Below are positions 1 to 13,373 of a DNA stretch of 64,000 nucleotides, in pieces. The DNA lies in contig NZ_NPFA01000009.1 in the NCBI RefSeq assembly GCF_002265875.1, forward strand, positions 62,001 to 126,000, in the 5' to 3' direction. Source of the stretch: Marinococcus halophilus. Its GTDB lineage: Bacteria; Bacillota; Bacilli; Bacillales; Marinococcaceae. Within the stretch, counting starts at the first letter, position 1; every line of letters begins with the position of its first letter. A model generated the notes under the pieces. It had not been told where the DNA came from and searched no databases. It saw nothing but the letters and a program-made list of their open reading frames with translations. A program made the translations under genes and the position numbers.

Positions 1-258
1 GATCGAGCGGATGAACCAGCCGAGCTTTCCCATCTCCGCGACCGTGTATTTACCCAGGGCGCCCGCATCGATACCCGCCTTCCTTATATTGAAATGATGG
101 GAACACTCTGGCACAAGCATCCCCCAATTTTTCAGGAGGCACTTGAGGAAGACCCTGTCTGCTACGGGCTTTTAGTTGATATGTTTCAGCATATTTCCCC
201 AAACCAGTTCGTTTATATGCGCTGGCGGCTGCGAGAATGGGCCAGGCTTTCCGCATGA
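1..258 (+). CDS. 3' end of an unidentified protein (partial)
   Basis: An open frame runs from the window edge to a TGA at 256-258 and gives the last 85 residues of a protein whose start lies outside the window. The segment is rich in aromatic residues and arginine (for example DTRLPYIEMMG and FVYMRWRLREWARLSA) and shows no motif I can assign. Codon use looks like that of the neighbouring genes, so I take it as real coding sequence. A weak extended -10 element (TGGTAGAAT, about 279-287) lies between its stop and the next gene, which suggests the two are transcribed separately. No function is proposed. Confidence 0.55.
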   Translation, partial: DRADEPAELSHLRDRVFTQGARIDTRLPYIEMMGTLWHKHPPIFQEALEEDPVCYGLLVDMFQHISPNQFVYMRWRLREWARLSA

Positions 259-331
259 TTAGAAAATGGGTTACATTTGGTAGAATATCGGGAAAATAAC
301 CTCCACCTATAGTTTTCGGAGGGGATAACAA

Positions 332-922
332 ATGGCTGAGTTCACCGTGGATTCTCAAGTATACCTTCGTCCATTTAAGGAACAGGATGCTCCCGATTAC
401 CTGCAGCTCGTCGAGGACAATCGTTCTTACTTACGGCACTGGCTCCCCTGGGTCGATAAGACACGAGAACTGCGCGACGTGCTCCGCTTTTTCGAATACC
501 GTGCTAAGCTCGCCCGCCGCGGCTCTTCCTATACGTTTGGCATCTGGTATGAAGGCAGCCTTGCCGGCGCGATCAGCTTCAATCACGTGTACCGGCTCAC
601 CCGGCGCACCGTCATCGGCTACTGGCTGGCCGCTTCGTTTCAGGGCAGAGGCATTATGACCCGTGCCGTACAGACATTAACCGATTACGCGTTCCGGGAC
701 ATTCATCTCCGGCGGGTAGATATCTGCGTAGCTCCGGATAACCAGCCCAGCCGTTCGATTCCCGAGCGTCTCGGTTTCGAAAAATACAAATATGTACGTA
801 ATGCTGAATGGCTGTATGATCATTACGTGGACCACGTTGTTTATACCATGCGTTCACGCTTTTGGTTTCCCGCTATCCTCGATGCCGGGATAGAGCCTAC
901 AACAAAAACCCCGCAGTTTTAG
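332..922 (+). CDS. GNAT family N-acetyltransferase (RimJ/RimL-like)
   Basis: This 196-residue protein resembles the RimJ/RimL/YdaF group of GNAT enzymes, which transfer acetyl from acetyl-CoA to amino groups, often of ribosomal proteins. The N-terminal LRPF, the central beta strand GYWLA followed by FQGRGIMTRA (the acetyl-CoA pyrophosphate loop, about residues 105-120), and the late NxxSrxxxErLGF element (about 138-150) are the expected motifs. The start ATG follows a GGAGGGG ribosome site at 318-324. The last codons and the stop lie inside a terminator hairpin, so the C-terminal tail (TTKTPQF) is partly dictated by RNA structure. It is monocistronic and convergent with gatB. The substrate cannot be predicted. 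Confidence 0.85.
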   Translation: MAEFTVDSQVYLRPFKEQDAPDYLQLVEDNRSYLRHWLPWVDKTRELRDVLRFFEYRAKLARRGSSYTFGIWYEGSLAGAISFNHVYRLTRRTVIGYWLAASFQGRGIMTRAVQTLTDYAFRDIHLRRVDICVAPDNQPSRSIPERLGFEKYKYVRNAEWLYDHYVDHVVYTMRSRFWFPAILDAGIEPTTKTPQF

Positions 923-935
923 CTGCGGGGTTTTT
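904..935. terminator. Bidirectional intrinsic terminator
   Basis: A perfect 13-bp inverted repeat (904-916 with 923-935) is flanked by A and T runs on opposite sides, so it can stop transcription from both the acetyltransferase (plus) and gatB (minus). The acetyltransferase stop codon lies in the 6-nt loop. Confidence 0.9.
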
Positions 936-940
936 CCTCG

Positions 941-2377
941 TTAGCGCTGTTCCATGCCTTCAAGAATTAAAGAGTTCACCATCTGCGGGTTGGCTTTTCC
1001 TTTCGTTTCTTTCATCACCTGGCCGACTAAGAAGCCGAGCGCTTTATCTTTTCCGTTTTTATAGTCTTCAATCGACTGCGGGTTATTATCTAGTATGCCG
1101 TCGACTACCTGCTTGAGTTCTCCTTCATCGGAGATCTGCATGAGCCCTTTGTCTTTTACGATCTGTTCCGGATCGCCACCCTGTTCCATCACATCAGCAA
1201 AAACCTGCTTGGCGATTTTGCTTGAAATGGTACCTTTTTCAATGAGCTCAATCAGCTTGGCGAGCGACTGCGGCGTAAGCGCCGTTTCTTCGATATCCAT
1301 ATCGTTATTGTTTAAATACCCGCTCACCTCGCCCATCAGCCAGTTGGCTGTAAGCTTGCTGTCCGCTCCGGCATTAACGGTTTCCTGGAAAAAGTCCGCG
1401 ATTGCTTTGGACTGTACCAGCACCGATGCGTCATATTCGGAAAGACCGAAGTCCTCAATGTAACGCTTCTTCCGCGCGTCCGGCAGCTCGGGAATTAGTG
1501 AACGGATTCGTGATTTCCAGTCTTCATTAATATAGTAAGTGACCAGGTCCGGCTCCGGGAAGTAACGGTAATCATCCGATCCTTCTTTGATACGCATCAG
1601 AATCGTTTCTTTTTTCGCGTCATCCCACCGGCGCGTTTCCTGCAGTACTTCCCCGCCAGCAAGCAGTTCTTTTTCCTGGCGTTCTTCTTCAAACGCCAGC
1701 CCTTTTTGCACGTTTGTAAACGAGTTCAGGTTTTTCAGTTCGGTTTTCGTACCGAATTCCTGCTGCCCTGCCGGACGGATAGAAATATTTGCATCACACC
1801 GGAGAGAACCTTCTTCCATTTTGCAGTCGGAGACGTCCGTGTATTGCAGGATCGCTTTTAGTTTTTCCAAATAAGCGTATCCTTCCTCCGGGGTCGTAAT
1901 ATCCGGCTCGGATACAATTTCGATTAGCGGCGTGCCGACACGGTTAAAGTCGACGAGAGAGTGCCCGCCGTCTTCGTCGTGCGTCAGCTTCCCTGCGTCT
2001 TCTTCCATATGAATGCGGGTGATACCGATACGTTTTGGCCCGTTTTCTTCTGTTTCAATATCAATCCATCCGTTCTCTCCAATTGGCTGGTCAAATTGGG
2101 AGATTTGGTAGGCTTTTGGATTGTCGGGATAAAAATAGTTTTTCCGGTCGAATTTCGTTTCTCCGGCAATATCGCAGTTCATTGCGAGCGCTGCTTTCAT
2201 GGCGAAGTTCACTGCCTGCTCATTCAAAACCGGCAGCACTCCCGGGTGGCCCAGACAGACCGGGCAAGTATGCGTGTTCGGAGGAGCACCAAATTCAGTT
2301 GAGCAGTTACAGAAAATTTTTGTATTTGTTTTTAACTCTGCATGGACTTCGAGTCCAATGATTGTTTCAAAGTTCAT
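941..2377 (-). CDS. gatB: Asp/Glu-tRNA(Asn/Gln) amidotransferase subunit B
   Basis: GatB (478 residues) binds misacylated Glu-tRNA(Gln) or Asp-tRNA(Asn), phosphorylates the acyl carboxylate with ATP and amidates it with ammonia delivered from GatA. The start [15 protein letters not shown] is the family N-terminus and follows a GGGGAGG site, so I reject an upstream in-frame ATG that would add 32 unrelated residues. The [11 protein letters not shown] region, the [17 protein letters not shown] segment and the C-terminal YqeY-like tail domain (about 330-478) are all present. It is last in gatCAB, 16 nt after gatA, and its transcript ends at the terminator shared with the acetyltransferase. Confidence 0.97.
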   Translation of the reverse strand: MNFETIIGLEVHAELKTNTKIFCNCSTEFGAPPNTHTCPVCLGHPGVLPVLNEQAVNFAMKAALAMNCDIAGETKFDRKNYFYPDNPKAYQISQFDQPIGENGWIDIETEENGPKRIGITRIHMEEDAGKLTHDEDGGHSLVDFNRVGTPLIEIVSEPDITTPEEGYAYLEKLKAILQYTDVSDCKMEEGSLRCDANISIRPAGQQEFGTKTELKNLNSFTNVQKGLAFEEERQEKELLAGGEVLQETRRWDDAKKETILMRIKEGSDDYRYFPEPDLVTYYINEDWKSRIRSLIPELPDARKKRYIEDFGLSEYDASVLVQSKAIADFFQETVNAGADSKLTANWLMGEVSGYLNNNDMDIEETALTPQSLAKLIELIEKGTISSKIAKQVFADVMEQGGDPEQIVKDKGLMQISDEGELKQVVDGILDNNPQSIEDYKNGKDKALGFLVGQVMKETKGKANPQMVNSLILEGMEQR

Positions 2378-2393
2378 GATCCTGGTTCCTCCC

Positions 2394-3851
2394 CTATAAT
2401 TCCGGTCTGGCTTTATGGTGTTCAGTTGCCTGCTCAAATGCATGGGCAACTGTATAAATTGTTTCTTCGGCAAACGGCTTGGCTATAATCTGCAGGCCGA
2501 CCGGCATGTTATCCGAGAAGCCGCACGGAACAGAGATAGCCGGGATACCAGCCAGGTTTACCGGAATAGTCAGAATGTCGTTGGCGTACATGGTAAGCGG
2601 GTCATCGAGCTGTTCTCCGAGCTTAAACGCGGTCGTTGGCGCTGTCGGACCGACGATAACGTCATAATCAGCAAATACTTTTTCGAAGTCCCGGCGGATC
2701 AGCGTCCGCACCTGTTGAGCTTTCTTATAGTACGCGTCGTAATAACCTGCGCTCAGCGCGAATGTGCCGAGCATAATCCGGCGCTTCACTTCCTCACCGA
2801 TTCCTTTGCTGCGGGTTTCTTTATACATTTCCACCAGGTCTTTTGCATTTTCATCGCGGACACCGTAACGGACGCCGTCAAAGCGGGCCAGGTTGGCTGA
2901 GGCCTCTGAAGAAGCGATTAAATAGTAGGCAGCAACCGCGTATTTCGAATGCGGAAGAGAAACTTCTTCCCATACAGCGCCCTGCTGCTTCAGAACTTTC
3001 AGCGCTTCAAGCACCCGCTGTTTGACGCCTTCATCCACGCCTTCTCCGATGTATTCGGACGGCACCCCAATTTTCAGGCCTTTGACATCCTTGCCAAGTG
3101 CTTCTAAATAATCCGGCACCTGCACATCTGCAGAGGTTGAGTCGTTTTCCGAATGGCCGGCAATCTGCTGCAATACATAAGCATTATCTTCCACCGAACG
3201 GGTGATCGGCCCAATCTGGTCCAGAGAAGAAGCAAAAGCAACGAGACCGTACCGGGATACGCGCCCGTAGGTTGGCTTTAACCCGACAACTCCGCAGTAG
3301 GAGGCAGGCTCGCGGATGGATCCGCCTGTATCAGACCCTAACGAAAACAGCACTTCGCCGGCTGCCACAGAGGCTGCCGAACCACCGCTCGAACCGCCTG
3401 GAACGTAATCGGTATTCCACGGGTTTCTCGTTTCCTGCATGCCGGAGTTTTCCGTCGAGGACCCCATGGCGAATTCGTCCATGTTCAGCTTCCCGATGGT
3501 TACCGTCTCTGCCTCTCCAAGCTTATCCATCACGGTCGCATTATGAACCGGTTCGAAGTTTGCAAGCAGCTGGCTTGCACACGTAGTACGCAGATCCTCA
3601 GTAATAATATTGTCTTTAATTCCTGCCGGCAGGCCGAATAAAAACGGTACCTCGCCGCCGTTTTGTATCTGCTTGTCGAGCTTTTCTGCCTGGTCGAGTG
3701 CCCGGTCTTCATTCAGTGTCAAAAACGCTTTTACGTCTGCATCCACTTCACGGATACGGGCAAATGAAGCTTTTACCAATTCGGCGACTGTTACTTCCTG
3801 ATTTTTTATCTTTGTATGTAACGACGCTACACTTTCTTCCAAAATGGACAT
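2394..3851 (-). CDS. gatA: Asp/Glu-tRNA(Asn/Gln) amidotransferase subunit A
   Basis: GatA (485 residues) is the glutaminase subunit of the GatCAB complex. It belongs to the amidase-signature family: the glycine/serine-rich [15 protein letters not shown] stretch covers residues 151-165, and the Ser-cisSer-Lys triad is visible as Lys79 (in GIKDN), Ser154 and Ser178 (in DTGGSIRE). Length is normal for the family. The ATG follows an AAGGGAG site with suitable spacing. It lies between gatC (17 nt upstream) and gatB (16 nt downstream), which fits translation from one message in equal amounts. Confidence 0.98.
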   Translation of the reverse strand: MSILEESVASLHTKIKNQEVTVAELVKASFARIREVDADVKAFLTLNEDRALDQAEKLDKQIQNGGEVPFLFGLPAGIKDNIITEDLRTTCASQLLANFEPVHNATVMDKLGEAETVTIGKLNMDEFAMGSSTENSGMQETRNPWNTDYVPGGSSGGSAASVAAGEVLFSLGSDTGGSIREPASYCGVVGLKPTYGRVSRYGLVAFASSLDQIGPITRSVEDNAYVLQQIAGHSENDSTSADVQVPDYLEALGKDVKGLKIGVPSEYIGEGVDEGVKQRVLEALKVLKQQGAVWEEVSLPHSKYAVAAYYLIASSEASANLARFDGVRYGVRDENAKDLVEMYKETRSKGIGEEVKRRIMLGTFALSAGYYDAYYKKAQQVRTLIRRDFEKVFADYDVIVGPTAPTTAFKLGEQLDDPLTMYANDILTIPVNLAGIPAISVPCGFSDNMPVGLQIIAKPFAEETIYTVAHAFEQATEHHKARPEL

Positions 3852-3868
3852 ACGTTATCTCCCTTCTT

Positions 3869-4159
3869 TTACTCCAGCACGGATGGTACTTTGACCTGGC
3901 CGTCTTTTTGTTCCGGAGCATTTTTTAATGCTTCCTCCCGGTCAAGCGATGGTTGAATGGTGTCTTCACGCAGGACATTGTGAATATCCAGTACGTGGGA
4001 TGTCGGCTCCACGTCACTCGTATCAAGTTCATCGAGCTGTTCAGCAAATCCAATGATCGCATCAAGCTCTTCAGTCAGCTTTTCCACATTCTCATCTGAA
4101 ACAGAAAGTCGTGCCAGATGGGCCACATGCTCTACGTCTTCTTTTGAAATATGAGCCAT
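3869..4159 (-). CDS. gatC: Asp/Glu-tRNA(Asn/Gln) amidotransferase subunit C
   Basis: GatC (96 residues) is the small subunit that wraps around GatA and GatB and stabilises the complex. The N-terminal [18 protein letters not shown] and the [15 protein letters not shown] segment are typical of the family. A strong AAAGGAGG site precedes the ATG. A possible promoter (TTGCCC at 4238-4243 and TATGAT at 4214-4219 on the minus strand, 18-nt spacing) overlaps the camS terminator, so gatCAB probably starts its own transcript here; that assignment is inference. Confidence 0.96.
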   Translation of the reverse strand: MAHISKEDVEHVAHLARLSVSDENVEKLTEELDAIIGFAEQLDELDTSDVEPTSHVLDIHNVLREDTIQPSLDREEALKNAPEQKDGQVKVPSVLE

Positions 4160-4221
4160 TAATTTCTCCTCCTTTAAATGCTTCTGTCGTTCTTCTGTCG
4201 TGACAATACTCTGATCATATC

Positions 4222-4260
4222 AAAGAAAAAGGAAAGCGGGCAACTGTGCCCACTTCCCGC
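4222..4260 (-). terminator. Intrinsic terminator after camS
   Basis: On the minus strand a GC-rich hairpin (GGGCA CAGT TGCCC at 4238-4251, with outer GCGGG/CCCGC pairing as an alternative) is followed by a pyrimidine tract rich in T. It separates camS from gatCAB. Confidence 0.65.
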
Positions 4261-4269
4261 GTTCACAAA

Positions 4270-5475
4270 TTATTCATTGTATACGTGAACGTACATATCT
4301 TCTCCCGGCTCTTTAGTAATTAACGCTTCCTGGCCGGCTGAGGAATTAATATTCACTTCTACTTCCAGGCTGCTTGGGAAAATGTCTTCCACTTTATCCG
4401 CTACGTGCTGGGTAAAGGCGATGATTTCTGTTTTGCTGTAAAATTGAATCGGGATATCGACCCTCATGCTGTCGAGTTCGCCATTGACGTAATGCCCCTC
4501 GCCGACAACCCCGACCGTCTCAGCAAAAAAGGTGTTCACTTCGTTCGAAAATTCATTAAACATTTCCGAATCAGAACGGTTGTTTTCCTCTGCCTCCGAG
4601 GAAGGGAACAGGTAGTTTGATTCATTCAGCTCGTTCCAGTTTCCAGGCTCCTGCCCCGGCTCTGCCATCCCGGTGGCAATAAATGTACCCGGGACGCTTG
4701 AATCCCTTGGCGCCTCCTGGAAGACAGTAAACATAATCGGAACTTCTTCGATCCGATCTGCATTTTCGCGATCATTATTCCGCAGACGTTCGGTAATTTC
4801 CCCCGCAATACGCTTGGCATCCTCGAGGGCATTTTCCTCACTGATGGATTCCTCAAGCCACGGACCGTATGTACCGTCTTCATATTCTTCGCGGAAGTAA
4901 TATGTTTCGTTCATAGACAGCCCAATAACAATGCCGCCGAGCTCAAGGCTGCCGTTGCTTCCTTCTTCCATATAGTTATGCTCAAGCAGGTTGGACATGG
5001 TTCTCGGCTGGCCGCGTTCGCGCTCCTCAAACCCATCACCCTCACTTCCGGCAAGCGGCGGGTTCAGTCCGCTCGGCCTTGTCGTTGACTGTCCGTCTTC
5101 TTTTTCTCCCTCCCGGAGCAGCCAGTTGTTTAATTCATCACGTTTAATGATCTGGCCTTCCCGGAAGTAATAGTTGTCCTGGCTGAATTCTTCCGAGGCA
5201 AGCTCCTGCATGCCAATTTCCATCCGCTCAAGGTCAAAGCGGTTATAAACAACGGCACTACTGAGCCCGCGTGATTCACCGGTAACGTATTCCCCGTCAT
5301 CGGTGAGTACAGCCCGGTAGTACTCATCCAAACTGGGAATACCGGCGCTTAGTGATAAATCTTCTTCTGATTCCGGCTGGGAGTCCTCTGTTTCCGACTC
5401 CCCCCCGCCAAACAACCCGCATCCTGACAATGCAAACACGGAAGCAGCTATAACAAGGCCGGCTCTTTTCCGCAT
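4270..5475 (-). CDS. camS: CamS-family lipoprotein
   Basis: This 401-residue protein is a member of the CamS (YerH) family, membrane-anchored lipoproteins known as sex-pheromone precursors in staphylococci and of unclear function in bacilli. The start MRKRAGLVIAASV opens a classic lipoprotein signal with lipobox LSGC, so Cys20 would be lipidated. The preceding GGAGG site supports this start over an upstream in-frame ATG 40 codons earlier. The region after the cysteine is strongly acidic and low in complexity, then comes the CamS domain. Its position downstream of ligA is the same as in Bacillus subtilis. It ends in its own terminator. Function in the cell remains unknown. Confidence 0.9.
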   Translation of the reverse strand: MRKRAGLVIAASVFALSGCGLFGGGESETEDSQPESEEDLSLSAGIPSLDEYYRAVLTDDGEYVTGESRGLSSAVVYNRFDLERMEIGMQELASEEFSQDNYYFREGQIIKRDELNNWLLREGEKEDGQSTTRPSGLNPPLAGSEGDGFEERERGQPRTMSNLLEHNYMEEGSNGSLELGGIVIGLSMNETYYFREEYEDGTYGPWLEESISEENALEDAKRIAGEITERLRNNDRENADRIEEVPIMFTVFQEAPRDSSVPGTFIATGMAEPGQEPGNWNELNESNYLFPSSEAEENNRSDSEMFNEFSNEVNTFFAETVGVVGEGHYVNGELDSMRVDIPIQFYSKTEIIAFTQHVADKVEDIFPSSLEVEVNINSSAGQEALITKEPGEDMYVHVYNE

Positions 5476-5613
5476 GATATCATTTCCTCCATTCCCGGCG
5501 TTTCCTTGCAGAAGTTTTTCCCTCTTTTCTGCATCCAGAGGTTTACATTTTTTCTTTTCACTTTCTATCTTAGAAGGTATGGCCGAGTGAAACAAGCTAC
5601 TTTTATCTTCTTT

Positions 5614-9854
<4,241 letters not shown>

Positions 9855-9926
9855 GGTGCCACCGCCTTTCGTAAGTATTAAGGAACATACGTTCCTATCC
9901 AGTATAGCGAATATTTGCGATTCATG

Positions 9927-10613
9927 CTACGGCCTGACCGCCTTGACGGTCTGCACTGCTTTTTTGATGTTCTCATACACGATGTCCCCGACTACAATAG
10001 TGTCGGCATAAGCAGCCATCTCCGCCGCCTGTTCTTTCGAACGAATGCCGCCGCCGTAAAAAAGCCTTGCTTCGCTTAACGTTCTGCGTGCTTCCTGGAC
10101 CATTCGTACGTCTCCATACGTCCCGCTGTACTCTATATAAAAAATCGGAAGGTGAAATAACCGGTCCGCCATCGCGGCGTACGCTTCAATATCTTCTTCC
10201 GTCTGTTCAGTCTCCGCGTCTGTCAAAACTGCAGCTTTAGCTTCAGGATTTAAAATGCAGTAGCCCTCTGCGAGCACTTCCTCCTGCTCCAGGGCCGGCC
10301 CCATTTTCTTCAGAGCCTTCTGATGCAGCCCGGTGATCCATTGGGCATCTCCGGCATTTAGAACCGTTGGTACGAGATAGCAGTCAAAGCCGGGAGTTAC
10401 CGCCTCTATATTTGAAATTTCAAGTGCGCATGCGACCGGGAACCTCCGCACCCGGGCCAAAAGGTTTAATGTATTATCAAGAGTGACTCCATCGCTTCCT
10501 CCTACAATCACCGCATCTGTTCCAGATTCACATATTTGTTCTAAATCTTCGTCGCTGATCGACTTCGCCGGATCCAGCTTGAAGGCATGTTCCCATTCTG
10601 AATATGATAGCAT
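9927..10613 (-). CDS. pcrB: Heptaprenylglyceryl phosphate synthase
   Basis: PcrB (228 residues) is a TIM-barrel prenyltransferase that joins heptaprenyl diphosphate to sn-glycerol-1-phosphate, making an archaeal-type ether lipid precursor in Bacillales. Family motifs seen include the N-terminal FKLDPAK, VGGSDGVT, the FYIEYSGTYGD segment that binds glycerol phosphate, and the late YGGGIRSKEQA and ADTIVVGD phosphate-binding loops. It is the first gene of the pcrB-pcrA-ligA-camS group; an extended -10 promoter lies about 100 nt upstream. Confidence 0.95.
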   Translation of the reverse strand: MLSYSEWEHAFKLDPAKSISDEDLEQICESGTDAVIVGGSDGVTLDNTLNLLARVRRFPVACALEISNIEAVTPGFDCYLVPTVLNAGDAQWITGLHQKALKKMGPALEQEEVLAEGYCILNPEAKAAVLTDAETEQTEEDIEAYAAMADRLFHLPIFYIEYSGTYGDVRMVQEARRTLSEARLFYGGGIRSKEQAAEMAAYADTIVVGDIVYENIKKAVQTVKAVRP

Positions 10614-10715
10614 CCTCTTGTACTCCCTTTATGAAAATAGATAAGACCGGATTGAAAGCGTCTGATGCTTGAAACATCCAAATATTCCGGGCCTTTCTGC
10701 TTTTCGTTCTTCAGT

Positions 10716-10755
10716 CTTTCATTATACCAAATCCGCTGCTGTTACTAAATAAACT
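10716..10755 (-). promoter_or_regulatory. Probable promoter of pcrB-pcrA-ligA
   Basis: On the minus strand a perfect -10 TATAAT (10721-10726) carries the extended TGG element immediately upstream; the -35 region at about 10744-10749 is poor, as is common for extended -10 promoters. It reads towards pcrB. Confidence 0.55.
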
Positions 10756-10775
10756 TATTTGGCTGTTGCCGCAAA

Positions 10776-10808
10776 AAAACTCCCAACCGGCAGTCCGTTG
10801 GGAGTTTT
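10776..10808 (-). terminator. Intrinsic terminator after yerC
   Basis: A 12-bp perfect stem (10776-10787 with 10797-10808) with a 9-nt loop is followed on the minus strand by a T run. It lies 22 nt beyond the yerC stop. Confidence 0.9.
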
Positions 10809-10830
10809 ATACGCGTCTGTCTGTTACGCT

Positions 10831-11148
10831 CTATTGTGAGTCCTGCTCCTGTTTTTCATTGTGCACGCGGTCGAGAGTCATTTGGTAACTGTCGTTTCCA
10901 TAATTCAGGCACCGTTTCACACGTGATATGGTTGCGGTGCTCGCACCGGTTTCCAATTCAATTTTATGATACGTATATCCGTGCTGAAGCATTCTCGCTA
11001 CTTCAAGCCGCTGGGCAAGTGATTGAATTTCATTAATCGTGCATAGATCGTCAAAAAATTCATAGCACTCATCAATATTTTTTAACGAAAGGATCGCCTG
11101 AAAGAGCTGGTCGAGCTCTTTTCCCCTTAATTTGTCAATCTGCAACAC
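10831..11148 (-). CDS. yerC: YerC/TrpR-like DNA-binding protein
   Basis: A 105-residue protein of the YerC/YecD family, which shares the TrpR helix-turn-helix fold. The N-terminal helices (KLRGKELDQLFQAILSL) are followed by the HTH LAQRLEVARML... TYHKIELETGASTATISRVKRCL (about 45-83). The regulated genes are not known from sequence. The start is GTG at 11146-11148; the adjacent in-frame TTG is better spaced from the AAGGAG site and is equally possible. It sits between pcrB and yerA as in Bacillus subtilis, although yerB is missing here. Confidence 0.93.
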   Translation of the reverse strand: MLQIDKLRGKELDQLFQAILSLKNIDECYEFFDDLCTINEIQSLAQRLEVARMLQHGYTYHKIELETGASTATISRVKRCLNYGNDSYQMTLDRVHNEKQEQDSQ

Positions 11149-11260
11149 ACTACACTCCTTTTTGGCTACGTGACAGACGAAGGCATTTATTCATATAACG
11201 ACGCGCGAAACAGTTCCATGCAAGCTGAAACTAGCTGATATCAGTACCTGCTTTTACAGT

Positions 11261-13003
11261 TTAACGCATAATGGCAGGAAAGAGTACCATTTTTTTATGA
11301 ACGTCATATATACCTTTTTGTGTAACCCTGATGTACGGGAGATGAGTCGCTGCAAAAAATAAAAGAGAATAAATTGGATCATCGTGTGGATAGCCCCTGT
11401 TTTTCAGCGCGGCTACAATTTTTTCATGCTCAAAAATAACCTCTTCCATCGGCTTCGAGGACATCAGGCCGAAAATATCCAGGGAGATATGCTCCACCAC
11501 TTCCCCGTCTTCAACCAGAAAAATTCCGCCTTTATTTTTTATCAGTTCCCCGGCAGCCTTTTCCATATCTTCCTTGTGCTTACCGATCATAATAATATCG
11601 CCGTTGTTATTAAAAGAAGAAGCAAATCCGTCCACCTTAGTCGCAAACCCTTTTAAGATTGTATTAACACGCCAGTTCCCGTAACGGTCAATGACCATGA
11701 AAAAGGATTCATCATGTGTTTTCCAAAGCTCGTCATTATTTGCTTCAATACCGATATGATACGGCTTTAAAATAACGGAATTCACCAGTTCAATTCCCAT
11801 CGGCATGGAAAAGTGAAAATCGCTCTCCTTTAATTTCCAATCAATTTCAAGCGGCGTCACTCCGTACTTTTCCCATTCAAACGGCTTCTTCGGATACAGG
11901 TTCGTTTCGTCCTTGTACACCCACTGCCCTTTGGCGAGCACGGCCTCCGGTCTCGGGTCTCGCTTATCCGATAAAATATTCAGATGGGCGAGCCTTCCCG
12001 GCGCAATCATACCGATTAAATTGTCGAGTCCCAGGTGAACCGCCGCATTATACGAGCCCATTTCATACGCATCGATTTCCGGCACGCCTTTATCCAGGCA
12101 GATTTGAATCGTTCGATCGATTACTCCATTTTTATAAAAAGCTGGAGTAGACCCGTCAGTATTCAGCGTAAAGCGCCGGAAATCTGTAATTCCAGCCTCC
12201 AGCAGGCCTTCAATCATTTCCGGAAGATCCGGGCGGATCGAAGAATAACGAAGGGAAGTCACAAGCCCCGCGTCCAGCCGGCGAAGTGCCTCCTCCGCTG
12301 TCATTGCTTCATGCTCGCCGTCCACGCCCAGCAGCGCCATCTGTGTAATCGTCGATACTGAAGAGCCCGGCAGGTGCCCTTCAATTGGTTTATTCAGTTC
12401 CTTCGTATACTGCATCCAGTGTAAAATCGTATCGTTGCCGGTCAGTACCTTAGGCCAGGAAGTCAGTTCCCCGCCCTGAACAACCAGCGGATGCTCCAGC
12501 CAGTCCTTCATGTTGGACGGCGAAAACCATCTGTCTTCTTCTTCCAGTTCAGTCTGCGAATCATAGCGGGCCCACCAGAACATGGATGTAGGCAGCTCCC
12601 CGAGATCTTCAATAGCAGCCAATGCCTGGTATTTTTCCATATTTAAAAACAGAAACAAATTATCATTTACAAGCGTGGTGGTACCGCGTACAGAAGCATA
12701 TTCCGCCAGCGTCTGCGGGCTGTAGAGTTGAAACGGATGAGCGTGCGGCTCAATGTAGCCCGGTACCACCCACTTCTCGCCGCAGTCGACTATTTCTGAA
12801 CCCTCTGTTTTCTCAGGCCATTCCGGCCCGGCGTACATAATGCGGTCGTCATATATCCAGATATGTCCGCGACTCCAGCTTTTGCGGGCACTGTTTAAGT
12901 ACGTTGCATCTTTTAAAATAATAGAGGGAGCCGTCTCGCCCCTCATCACGGAAAGATGCTCTCTCAATGTTGATTTGCTCCAATGATACAGCTTATTTGC
13001 CAT
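11261..13003 (-). CDS. yerA: Adenine deaminase homologue (YerA type)
   Basis: This 580-residue protein belongs to the amidohydrolase superfamily, adenine deaminase branch, and matches the YerA subgroup in length and gene position next to the purine operon. The metal-binding motif appears as VPGYIEPHAHP (His-x-His), differing from the PGxIDxHxHIESS of authentic adenine deaminase, and the later glycine-rich segments and the ADE C-terminal domain (about 400-575, including FATKVDGFASSFNNNGD) are present. Because the signature around the first metal site diverges, the substrate should be treated as unproven. No clear terminator follows it in the 112 nt before yerC. Confidence 0.85.
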   Translation of the reverse strand: MANKLYHWSKSTLREHLSVMRGETAPSIILKDATYLNSARKSWSRGHIWIYDDRIMYAGPEWPEKTEGSEIVDCGEKWVVPGYIEPHAHPFQLYSPQTLAEYASVRGTTTLVNDNLFLFLNMEKYQALAAIEDLGELPTSMFWWARYDSQTELEEEDRWFSPSNMKDWLEHPLVVQGGELTSWPKVLTGNDTILHWMQYTKELNKPIEGHLPGSSVSTITQMALLGVDGEHEAMTAEEALRRLDAGLVTSLRYSSIRPDLPEMIEGLLEAGITDFRRFTLNTDGSTPAFYKNGVIDRTIQICLDKGVPEIDAYEMGSYNAAVHLGLDNLIGMIAPGRLAHLNILSDKRDPRPEAVLAKGQWVYKDETNLYPKKPFEWEKYGVTPLEIDWKLKESDFHFSMPMGIELVNSVILKPYHIGIEANNDELWKTHDESFFMVIDRYGNWRVNTILKGFATKVDGFASSFNNNGDIIMIGKHKEDMEKAAGELIKNKGGIFLVEDGEVVEHISLDIFGLMSSKPMEEVIFEHEKIVAALKNRGYPHDDPIYSLLFFAATHLPYIRVTQKGIYDVHKKMVLFPAIMR

Positions 13004-13334
13004 TCAAACATCTCTCCTCTTGCACACAGTTCGTTACTCGACTTCATTTTCCCTATCATATCACAAATGTAAACGCTTTTTTATATTTTCAGGTGACAAT
13101 TTTGAAACGTTTTCCTTTTTTTACAACTGTTTTTATAATTTCATAAAAATAATGACACAGTTTAAATTAATTGTCAGAATTCACTCAAAACATTAGGAAT
13201 AATTATAATGAAAGCGATAAAACTGTACTAATGTTTTTATCCTGCTTATTGTAACAGACTCTTGCTTACGGGAGAAAGAAAATGACAAGAAATATAACAT
13301 AAAATTCATATTCGCTTTGCAATGTTCATAAAAA
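13004..13334 (-). other. AT-rich intergenic region upstream of yerA
   Basis: This 331-nt AT-rich gap holds no convincing gene. On the minus strand CTGACA and CATTAT elements with 17-nt spacing are a weak promoter candidate for yerA, and a GGAAAACGTTTC near-palindrome lies closer to the gene. Neither is a strong match to a known operator. Confidence 0.35.
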
Positions 13335-13363
13335 AACTGCTTCTGCTGACAGCAGAAACAGTT
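13335..13363 (-). terminator. Intrinsic terminator after purD
   Basis: A hairpin (AACTG and TCTGC arms with one internal mismatch, 5-nt loop) is followed on the minus strand by seven Ts. It closes the purine operon. Confidence 0.85.
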
Positions 13364-13373
13364 CTTCCGCGCT

